DNA of 64,000 nt from Lucinisca nassula (Eukaryota > Mollusca > Bivalvia > Lucinida > Lucinidae): positions 118,051,900 to 118,115,899 of the forward strand of contig OY757025.1 in assembly GCA_963580285.1 (NCBI GenBank). The letters run 5' to 3'. The position numbers and the translations under genes were made by a program. Position 1 is the stretch's first letter, and the number at the start of each line of letters is the position of its first letter. This document shows, in pieces, positions 1 to 7,169 of the stretch. The notes under the pieces were generated by a model, which did no database searches, was not told the DNA's origin, and saw only the letters and a program-made list of their open reading frames with translations.

Positions 1-336
1 TTTTTAGACACTGTGGTTGTAAACAAAAGCACAATGGTATTATATGGCTCGGACTACCTTGAAAACAACAACGGTGAGAGAGAACAAGAGCACCGCATGC
101 GGGTGCCAACGCTCGGCTGCACCCACTTTTCATAATGAACAACTAGACCGAGTTTCAAGTGAATATGTTCAGTAATGACAGAGATATTACAAAATGTCTA
201 AGTTTTTGCACGACGACGCAGACGACGCCAGAGCTATGACAATACCTCGTACAGCCGAGCTAAAAATGGATACAAGAAAAACGATATCCATTTGATTGAT
301 CTGACCGAACCTTTCGCACAGTCATCACCTCAGAAC
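1..336. other. Left flank, nothing recognised
   Basis: No coding similarity, RNA gene or repeat that I recognise. The composition looks like ordinary AT-rich intergenic DNA. It precedes a palindromic MITE. Confidence 0.5.
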
Positions 337-546
337 TTAGCCCTTATCTTGCTGAATATTCATCTAAGCCACACCCATTTCTGTCTATCAACCAATCAAA
401 TTACTTGATGTAATATATTGCTACAAATTCATAAAATGAATGTCAAACAGTGTAGATCCAGATCAGATGGCTTCTTCAGAAGCCATCTGATCTGGATCTG
501 CGCTGTTTGCAAAGATAGGGGTTGTTGTGAACAGCAAGATAAAGGT
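337..546 (+). mobile_element. Palindromic MITE (TTAA family M1)
   Basis: About 210 bp, ending in CTTATCTTGCTG and, inverted, CAGCAAGATAA. It has the internal blocks AAGCCACACCCATTTCTG and ATCAACCAATCAAATTACTT, then a near-perfect central palindrome around GGCTTCTTCAGAAGCC. At least nine related copies lie in this window, most with TTAA at each end. It has no coding capacity. The ORF-like stretch at 418-642 runs through the palindrome and is not a gene. Confidence 0.75.
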
Positions 547-651
547 CAATGCATACTATGTATAAAAACAAAAATTCCGCAGAAGGGGGCGTCACATCTG
601 CTGAGGCAAAAGTCACAGGAGCCACAATCAGAATGTGGTTAATAAATTAAG

Positions 652-666
652 TATATTTCATTCTTA
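652..666 (+). repeat. Left 15-bp target site duplication of the 29.8-kb insertion
   Basis: TATATTTCATTCTTA, identical to 30499-30513. It sits directly outside the first array base and is not part of the 1808-bp unit. Its partner sits directly outside the other end of the composite array. Confidence 0.85.
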
Positions 667-719
667 GCTGGAGGTGTGTGGCTGACGACTCAGATTGGTC
701 GCGCCATGGTCTTGCTCAT

Positions 720-798
720 TGTGACTCATAGCGAATAATTCCTAACTAGTTTCTGCCTAATAGTAGGCTTTCATCAGAGGATGTGTGCGCTTGTCACA
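720..798 (-). ncRNA. Type I hammerhead ribozyme, copy 1
   Basis: Read on the minus strand: stem I 5' pieces TGTGAC, AGCG, TCCT; core CTGATGA; stem II GCCTA/TAGGC with loop CTAT; GAAA; short stem III ACTAGT; cleavage-site base T; then AGGA, CGCT, GTCACA, which complement the three stem I pieces in order. Conserved core positions are present (CUGAUGA, GAA, A15.1-U16.1, H17=U). Weak points are an A-A mismatch where 10.1-11.1 is normally G-C, a GUU rather than GUC triplet, and a self-complementary stem III with no loop, which would favour a dimeric fold. Sixteen identical copies occur at 720-798 plus n x 1808 (n = 0 to 15). Predicted cleavage here is between 744 and 743. Confidence 0.82.
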
Positions 799-827
799 GA
801 TTTGTGACGAGCTGTGCGATTTTCGCT

Positions 828-836
828 CTTTATATA
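828..836 (-). promoter_or_regulatory. TATA box before the hammerhead
   Basis: CTTTATATA on the plus strand, TATATAAAG on the sense strand, repeated every 1808 bp; the plus-strand copy is at 29765-29773. A TATA box places pol II initiation about 30 bp downstream, which would fall at the 5' edge of the ribozyme. Each unit could therefore carry its own promoter. This is a sequence-match call only. Confidence 0.5.
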
Positions 837-878
837 CCCTCTGGGTCACCCATGGTTACCCATCATTATGTATGTAGA

Positions 879-1077
879 CCGGCCCTTTTGGGGGCTGGTG
901 GGCAATTTTTGCCTTTGTGAAGACTGTCACCGGCCCTTTGGGGGCCGGTTGACGTTATTTCCATTTCGTTGTTATGGAGAGAACGTCGTCACCGGCCCCT
1001 GGGGGCCGGTGACGTCATAATCCATTGTTATTAATGGGCACAAGACGTTCACCGGCCCCTATGGGGCCGGGCGACGT
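879..1077. repeat. Four consecutive GC-rich hairpins in the unit's non-coding region
   Basis: Four inverted repeats built on CCGGCCC...GGGCCGG, with centres about 50-60 nt apart: 879-898, 929-949, 988-1013 (the longest, nearly perfect, GTCACC...GGTGAC) and 1045-1077. Loops are only 2-5 nt. Several are bordered by ACGT/ACGTC. They would fold in RNA of either polarity and as DNA cruciforms. They recur unchanged every 1808 bp and, inverted, at 29524-29722. They sit between the zinc-finger ORF and the TATA box/ribozyme. Confidence 0.85.
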
Positions 1078-1373
1078 TTTCCTTTACTATTTTGGTTAGG
1101 ATTGTGGCATTAGTTGGTCCGTTTGGGGCCGCTTTGTATTATCGGTAGCCTAAATACATGTATTTATATGTATCGTATGTATTTTATTGTCGGCACCGGT
1201 ACCGATTTTTGGACAGTCTTTGAAAGGGAATACATTTTCGCTGTTTATTCACAGGCTTTGTGGGGTTACTGAAGTGAGGCGCATTTGCAATTTATTGTTA
1301 ATTTATGTTAATTGACGGGTGGGATGGGGGAGAGAATGTTAGTATAACATGTATAAGATGATTGTTTACATGC

Positions 1374-1440
1374 AAAGGTATGAAATTGTTTATAATAAAC
1401 GGTCAAAATGAAACTTATTTGTTTTCATTTACATACCTTT
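1374..1440. other. Three-way-junction-like fold overlapping the end of the zinc-finger ORF
   Basis: A closing 9-bp stem pairs AAAGGTATG (1374-1382) with CATACCTTT (1432-1440). It encloses two hairpins, GTTTAT/ATAAAC (1388-1400) and AATGAAA/TTTCATT (1407-1429). It recurs every 1808 bp and, inverted, at 29161-29227. The stop codon of the zinc-finger ORF lies within it. Function unknown; possibilities include a cis signal for RNA stability or template selection. Confidence 0.55.
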
Positions 1441-1745
1441 ATTTCGAAGTTGGCCATTGTGAATAAATCATCACTTAAGGAGAGTTCTGTATTGAATTTC
1501 TCTTCTAGGAAAGGTCCTAGAATTCTATCTAATTTTTCTATTGTGAAGTCCCGTGTGTTCGGGTCCTTGGCACTTCGACTTTCCCCTGTAATTCCTTCGT
1601 GTTTGTTACGAATATGCTCACACATAGAATCTTTTCTAGTGAATAATAGCCCACAATGCTGGCATAAGATACGGAGTTCTTTGTGTGCCGTTTCCAGGTG
1701 TCTCCGCAGGCTTTTTAGGTGTTTGTATGTCTTGTTACATTCCAA
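1425..1745 (-). CDS. C2H2 double zinc-finger protein ORF of the 1808-bp unit (copy 1)
   Basis: About 106 residues, with the frame open upstream to 1769. The leading Cys pair C-L-E-C begins at 1748, just upstream of the listed start, giving finger 1 as C-x2-C-x12-H-x4-H and finger 2 as C-x2-C-x12-H-x4-H, each with the usual aromatic and Leu core residues. The C-terminal half is acidic/amphipathic with no domain I recognise. No ATG precedes the first Cys pair in this frame: two stops (TAA TAG) lie just upstream, so translation would need a non-AUG start or splicing. The reading frame ends within AAG/GTATGT, a strong 5' splice-site match, so this could be an internal exon. Identical copies lie every 1808 bp; the one at 6849 has a damaged finger. 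A nucleic-acid-binding role is inferred from the fingers only. Confidence 0.6.
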   Translation of the reverse strand: MECNKTYKHLKSLRRHLETAHKELRILCQHCGLLFTRKDSMCEHIRNKHEGITGESRSAKDPNTRDFTIEKLDRILGPFLEEKFNTELSLSDDLFTMANFEIKVCK

Positions 1746-1762
1746 ACATGGATGTATTTCCG

Positions 1763-1865
1763 TAGTTAGCTATTAGTGCGACAGTTGTGCGACGTTATGA
1801 CGTCCTCTTTATGCCAGTTTTGGGGCGTCTTTGCCCCGTAATTGCAAACGTATTTGAGCTAACTA
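1763..1865. other. Multi-branched fold between the 66-aa ORF and the zinc-finger ORF
   Basis: TAGTTAGCT (1763-1771) complements AGCTAACTA (1857-1865), closing a 103-nt domain. Inside are GGGGC/GCCCC (1822-1837) and GACGT/ACGTC (1791-1804). The domain fills the gap between two ORFs, contains in-frame stops, and is conserved in all copies (inverted copy 28736-28838). It could be a structured linker, an internal initiation element or a second catalytic motif; I do not recognise a known class. Confidence 0.5.
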
Positions 1866-2063
1866 ATAGGTTGCGTGTTCGGGATAGAGAGAGGAGTAAG
1901 GGGACATAAATGTGAAAGGTGCATGGCTGAAATTTCCTGTCTCTATCCCTGAACATAAGTCCCGACCGGTCGGAGAGTGTGTAGCTGATAGATCCAGTAC
2001 AATTCCTTGATTATTCGGGGTTTGTACTCCTATGGTCATCAGGGTCTGATGGTAAGATTTCAA
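1863..2063 (-). CDS. 66-aa ORF of the unit, unknown function
   Basis: Same frame as the Arg/Lys-rich ORF upstream (separated by TGA) and the zinc-finger ORF downstream (separated by TAG and further stops). Composition is protein-like (many Thr, Ser, Pro; few charged residues), with no motif I recognise and no ATG at the 5' end. Copies lie every 1808 bp; 25367-25567 carries one Pro-to-Thr change (25477). In the inverted block the full copy is 28538-28738, and a second copy is cut off at 30498 by the array end. It may be part of a spliced or recoded longer protein, or non-coding. Confidence 0.3.
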   Translation of the reverse strand: MKSYHQTLMTIGVQTPNNQGIVLDLSATHSPTGRDLCSGIETGNFSHAPFTFMSPYSSLYPEHATY

Positions 2064-2075
2064 TAATTTGAAATA

Positions 2076-2321
2076 TCATTTGTTCGAGGGCATGGTCAAG
2101 GAGGTTGAAATGGTTTGCCACCGGCGTATCCCGTTTTTTCGGGTGTCGCGCTGGTGTTCCGTCATTCGAACCTTCTTGATAAGCCTCGATAGGATTCTTG
2201 TGGCTTCTTTATAGGCCGGTTGGATCTGTGCCGGTAACTTTAGCGTCTTCCTTATTAGACGGCTCCTCTTCCGAAGTGTTCTCCCTGGTCCTCTTCTTGG
2301 AACTCTTCTCTTTGGGAACAA
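2076..2321 (-). CDS. Arg/Lys-rich 81-aa ORF of the unit, unknown function
   Basis: Very basic N-terminal half (clusters such as P-K-R-R-V-P-R-R), then a helical-looking Arg/Leu stretch. It overlaps the Ser/Lys-rich ORF in another frame for about 115 nt and starts only with a non-AUG codon. Its stop (TGA) is followed in frame by the 66-aa ORF. Basic composition may simply reflect the overlapping frame. Inverted copy 30088-30333. Confidence 0.25.
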   Translation of the reverse strand: MFPKRRVPRRGPGRTLRKRSRLIRKTLKLPAQIQPAYKEATRILSRLIKKVRMTEHQRDTRKNGIRRWQTISTSLTMPSNK

Positions 2322-2391
2322 CCGTAATTCGCGACGAACTGGCTGACGCAGACGTCAGGGTCAGATTGCTCAGGCTTGAGCTAACTGACAT
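2209..2391 (-). CDS. Ser-rich, Lys/Glu-rich 60-aa ORF with ATG start
   Basis: ATG-initiated. Residues 1-22 are Ser/Thr/Leu-rich; a run of Lys/Arg follows (K-E-K-S-S-K-K-R-T-R, nuclear-localisation-like), then an acidic patch (S-E-E-E-P). The frame is open about 26 codons further upstream. After its TAA stop (2206-2208 region of the unit) the same frame stays open for another 65 codons. That downstream stretch also looks protein-like, with a hydrophobic L-L-D-H-A-L-E-Q-M helix. Every copy has the TAA, so it was in the founding molecule. Plus-strand copy 30018-30200. Confidence 0.4.
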   Translation of the reverse strand: MSVSSSLSNLTLTSASASSSRITVVPKEKSSKKRTRENTSEEEPSNKEDAKVTGTDPTGL

Positions 2392-2537
2392 GTCGCTGTT
2401 GGTCTGTGTTGGACTTCTCCCATGGAACGCTGACCCGGCGCATCCGTCTCCGAGCGAAGAAGGGGTGCATTAAAGCTGGAGGTGTGTGGCTGACGACTCA
2501 GATTGGTCGCGCCATGGTCTTGCTCATTGTGACTCAT
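2370..2537 (-). CDS. 55-aa ORF starting 14 nt after the ribozyme cut
   Basis: First ATG after the predicted cleavage site (ATGAGTCACAATGAGC). The start codon lies inside the ribozyme fold, two nucleotides from the outer stem I strand. It is polar, with no motif I recognise. It ends with TGA 20 nt past the ATG of the Ser/Lys-rich ORF in a different frame, a start-stop overlap. Plus-strand copy 29872-30039. It is shorter than 60 codons and could be non-coding. Confidence 0.3.
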   Translation of the reverse strand: MSHNEQDHGATNLSRQPHTSSFNAPLLRSETDAPGQRSMGEVQHRPTATCQLAQA

Positions 2538-2606
2538 AGCGAATAATTCCTAACTAGTTTCTGCCTAATAGTAGGCTTTCATCAGAGGATGTGTGCGCTT
2601 GTCACA
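2528..2606 (-). ncRNA. Type I hammerhead ribozyme, copy 2
   Basis: Same fold and sequence as at 720-798; with that copy it bounds the first complete 1808-nt RNA unit. None of the eight array substitutions I found falls inside any ribozyme copy. Confidence 0.8.
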
Positions 2607-5600
2607 GATTTGTGACGAGCTGTCCGATTTTCGCTCTTTATATACCCTCTGGGTCACCCATGGTTACCCATCATTATGTATGTAGACCGGCCCTTTTGGG
2701 GGCTGGTGGGCAATTTTTGCCTTTGTGAAGACTGTCACCGGCCCTTTGGGGGCCGGTTGACGTTATTTCCATTTCGTTGTTATGGAGAGAACGTCGTCAC
2801 CGGCCCCTGGGGGCCGGTGACGTCATAATCCATTGTTATTAATGGGCACAAGACGTTCACCGGCCCCTATGGGGCCGGGCGACGTTTTCCTTTACTATTT
2901 TGGTTAGGATTGTGGCATTAGTTGGTCCGTTTGGGGCCGCTTTGTATTATCGGTAGCCTAAATACATGTATTTATATGTATCGTATGTATTTTATTGTCG
3001 GCACCGGTACCGATTTTTGGACAGTCTTTGAAAGGGAATACATTTTCGCTGTTTATTCACAGGCTTTGTGGGGTTACTGAAGTGAGGCGCATTTGCAATT
3101 TATTGTTAATTTATGTTAATTGACGGGTGGGATGGGGGAGAGAATGTTAGTATAACATGTATAAGATGATTGTTTACATGCAAAGGTATGAAATTGTTTA
3201 TAATAAACGGTCAAAATGAAACTTATTTGTTTTCATTTACATACCTTTATTTCGAAGTTGGCCATTGTGAATAAATCATCACTTAAGGAGAGTTCTGTAT
3301 TGAATTTCTCTTCTAGGAAAGGTCCTAGAATTCTATCTAATTTTTCTATTGTGAAGTCCCGTGTGTTCGGGTCCTTGGCACTTCGACTTTCCCCTGTAAT
3401 TCCTTCGTGTTTGTTACGAATATGCTCACACATAGAATCTTTTCTAGTGAATAATAGCCCACAATGCTGGCATAAGATACGGAGTTCTTTGTGTGCCGTT
3501 TCCAGGTGTCTCCGCAGGCTTTTTAGGTGTTTGTATGTCTTGTTACATTCCAAACATGGATGTATTTCCGTAGTTAGCTATTAGTGCGACAGTTGTGCGA
3601 CGTTATGACGTCCTCTTTATGCCAGTTTTGGGGCGTCTTTGCCCCGTAATTGCAAACGTATTTGAGCTAACTAATAGGTTGCGTGTTCGGGATAGAGAGA
3701 GGAGTAAGGGGACATAAATGTGAAAGGTGCATGGCTGAAATTTCCTGTCTCTATCCCTGAACATAAGTCCCGACCGGTCGGAGAGTGTGTAGCTGATAGA
3801 TCCAGTACAATTCCTTGATTATTCGGGGTTTGTACTCCTATGGTCATCAGGGTCTGATGGTAAGATTTCAATAATTTGAAATATCATTTGTTCGAGGGCA
3901 TGGTCAAGGAGGTTGAAATGGTTTGCCACCGGCGTATCCCGTTTTTTCGGGTGTCGCGCTGGTGTTCCGTCATTCGAACCTTCTTGATAAGCCTCGATAG
4001 GATTCTTGTGGCTTCTTTATAGGCCGGTTGGATCTGTGCCGGTAACTTTAGCGTCTTCCTTATTAGACGGCTCCTCTTCCGAAGTGTTCTCCCTGGTCCT
4101 CTTCTTGGAACTCTTCTCTTTGGGAACAACCGTAATTCGCGACGAACTGGCTGACGCAGACGTCAGGGTCAGATTGCTCAGGCTTGAGCTAACTGACATG
4201 TCGCTGTTGGTCTGTGTTGGACTTCTCCCATGGAACGCTGACCCGGCGCATCCGTCTCCGAGCGAAGAAGGGGTGCATTAAAGCTGGAGGTGTGTGGCTG
4301 ACGACTCAGATTGGTCGCGCCATGGTCTTGCTCATTGTGACTCATAGCGAATAATTCCTAACTAGTTTCTGCCTAATAGTAGGCTTTCATCAGAGGATGT
4401 GTGCGCTTGTCACAGATTTGTGACGAGCTGTGCGATTTTCGCTCTTTATATACCCTCTGGGTCACCCATGGTTACCCATCATTATGTATGTAGACCGGCC
4501 CTTTTGGGGGCTGGTGGGCAATTTTTGCCTTTGTGAAGACTGTCACCGGCCCTTTGGGGGCCGGTTGACGTTATTTCCATTTCGTTGTTATGGAGAGAAC
4601 GTCGTCACCGGCCCCTGGGGGCCGGTGACGTCATAATCCATTGTTATTAATGGGCACAAGACGTTCACCGGCCCCTATGGGGCCGGGCGACGTTTTCCTT
4701 TACTATTTTGGTTAGGATTGTGGCATTAGTTGGTCCGTTTGGGGCCGCTTTGTATTATCGGTAGCCTAAATACATGTATTTATATGTATCGTATGTATTT
4801 TATTGTCGGCACCGGTACCGATTTTTGGACAGTCTTTGAAAGGGAATACATTTTCGCTGTTTATTCACAGGCTTTGTGGGGTTACTGAAGTGAGGCGCAT
4901 TTGCAATTTATTGTTAATTTATGTTAATTGACGGGTGGGATGGGGGAGAGAATGTTAGTATAACATGTATAAGATGATTGTTTACATGCAAAGGTATGAA
5001 ATTGTTTATAATAAACGGTCAAAATGAAACTTATTTGTTTTCATTTACATACCTTTATTTCGAAGTTGGCCATTGTGAATAAATCATCACTTAAGGAGAG
5101 TTCTGTATTGAATTTCTCTTCTAGGAAAGGTCCTAGAATTCTATCTAATTTTTCTATTGTGAAGTCCCGTGTGTTCGGGTCCTTGGCACTTCGACTTTCC
5201 CCTGTAATTCCTTCGTGTTTGTTACGAATATGCTCACACATAGAATCTTTTCTAGTGAATAATAGCCCACAATGCTGGCATAAGATACGGAGTTCTTTGT
5301 GTGCCGTTTCCAGGTGTCTCCGCAGGCTTTTTAGGTGTTTGTATGTCTTGTTACATTCCAAACATGGATGTATTTCCGTAGTTAGCTATTAGTGCGACAG
5401 TTGTGCGACGTTATGACGTCCTCTTTATGCCAGTTTTGGGGCGTCTTTGCCCCGTAATTGCAAACGTATTTGAGCTAACTAATAGGTTGCGTGTTCGGGA
5501 TAGAGAGAGGAGTAAGGGGACATAAATGTGAAAGGTGCATGGCTGAAATTTCCTGTCTCTATCCCTGAACATAAGTCCCGACCGGTCGGAGAGTGTGTAG

Positions 5601-6848
5601 CTGATAGATCCAGTACAATTCCTTGATTATTCGGGGTTTGTACTCCTATGGTCATCAGGGTCTGATGGTAAGATTTCAATAATTTGAAATATCATTTGTT
5701 CGAGGGCATGGTCAAGGAGGTTGAAATGGTTTGCCACCGGCGTATCCCGTTTTTTCGGGTGTCGCGCTGGTGTTCCGTCATTCGAACCTTCTTGATAAGC
5801 CTCGATAGGATTCTTGTGGCTTCTTTATAGGCCGGTTGGATCTGTGCCGGTAACTTTAGCGTCTTCCTTATTAGACGGCTCCTCTTCCGAAGTGTTCTCC
5901 CTGGTCCTCTTCTTGGAACTCTTCTCTTTGGGAACAACCGTAATTCGCGACGAACTGGCTGACGCAGACGTCAGGGTCAGATTGCTCAGGCTTGAGCTAA
6001 CTGACATGTCGCTGTTGGTCTGTGTTGGACTTCTCCCATGGAACGCTGACCCGGCGCATCCGTCTCCGAGCGAAGAAGGGGTGCATTAAAGCTGGAGGTG
6101 TGTGGCTGCCGACTCAGATTGGTCGCGCCATGGTCTTGCTCATTGTGACTCATAGCGAATAATTCCTAACTAGTTTCTGCCTAATAGTAGGCTTTCATCA
6201 GAGGATGTGTGCGCTTGTCACAGATTTGTGACGAGCTGTGCGATTTTCGCTCTTTATATACCCTCTGGGTCACCCATGGTTACCCATCATTATGTATGTA
6301 GACCGGCCCTTTTGGGGGCTGGTGGGCAATTTTTGCCTTTGTGAAGACTGTCACCGGCCCTTTGGGGGCCGGTTGACGTTATTTCCATTTCGTTGTTATG
6401 GAGAGAACGTCGTCACCGGCCCCTGGGGGCCGGTGACGTCATAATCCATTGTTATTAATGGGCACAAGACGTTCACCGGCCCCTATGGGGCCGGGCGACG
6501 TTTTCCTTTACTATTTTGGTTAGGATTGTGGCATTAGTTGGTCCGTTTGGGGCCGCTTTGTATTATCGGTAGCCTAAATACATGTATTTATATGTATCGT
6601 ATGTATTTTATTGTCGGCACCGGTACCGATTTTTGGACAGTCTTTGAAAGGGAATACATTTTCGCTGTTTATTCACAGGCTTTGTGGGGTTACTGAAGTG
6701 AGGCGCATTTGCAATTTATTGTTAATTTATGTTAATTGACGGGTGGGATGGGGGAGAGAATGTTAGTATAACATGTATAAGATGATTGTTTACATGCAAA
6801 GGTATGAAATTGTTTATAATAAACGGTCAAAATGAAACTTATTTGTTT

Positions 6849-7169
6849 TCATTTACATACCTTTATTTCGAAGTTGGCCATTGTGAATAAATCATCACTT
6901 AAGGAGAGTTCTGTATTGAATTTCTCTTCTAGGAAAGGTCCTAGAATTCTATCTAATTTTTCTATTGTGAAGTCCCGTGTGTTCGGGTCCTTGGCACTTC
7001 GACTTTCCCCTGTAATTCCTTCGTGTTTGTTACGAATATGCTCACACATAGAATCTTTTCTAGTGAATAATAGCCCAAAATGCTGGCATAAGATACGGAG
7101 TTCTTTGTGTGCCGTTTCCAGGTGTCTCCGCAGGCTTTTTAGGTGTTTGTATGTCTTGTTACATTCCAA
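6849..7169 (-). pseudogene. Zinc-finger ORF copy with a lost zinc ligand
   Basis: Same ORF as at 1425-1745, except that 7078 C>A changes the second Cys of finger 2 to Phe (Q-H-F-G in place of Q-H-C-G). A C2H2 finger without this ligand should not bind zinc normally. This is the only one of the 16 copies with a changed finger residue, so it is a private change in one unit or a sequence error. Confidence 0.6.

Larger units (their letters stand above)
744..2551 (-). repeat. Representative complete unit between two ribozyme cleavage sites
   Basis: If the minus-strand hammerheads cleave after their H17 base, the RNA unit runs from 2551 down to 744. Fifteen complete units of this kind lie at 744-2551 plus n x 1808 (n = 0 to 14), bounded by 16 hammerheads. 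Order along the RNA: stem I 3' strand; 55-aa ORF; Ser/Lys-rich ORF; Arg/Lys-rich ORF; 66-aa ORF; junction-like fold; zinc-finger ORF; second fold; AT-rich segment with AATAAA signals; four GC hairpins; TATA box; stem I 5' strand. Partial units cap both ends (667-743 and 27864-28294). Confidence 0.8.

Noticed and set aside
814..1020. 68-residue plus-strand frame in each unit
   Set aside because: It starts with GTG and runs straight through the GC hairpins. It is hairpin sequence read by chance.
1408..1776. 122-residue plus-strand frame repeated every 1808 bp
   Set aside because: It is antisense to the zinc-finger ORF and has no recognisable domain. The minus-strand frame has two properly spaced C2H2 fingers, and the ribozyme and TATA box are on the same strand as the fingers.
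2198..2473. 91-residue plus-strand frame in each unit
   Set aside because: It is antisense to the Ser/Lys-rich and Arg/Lys-rich frames, starts at a non-AUG codon and lies on the strand with no TATA box or ribozyme.
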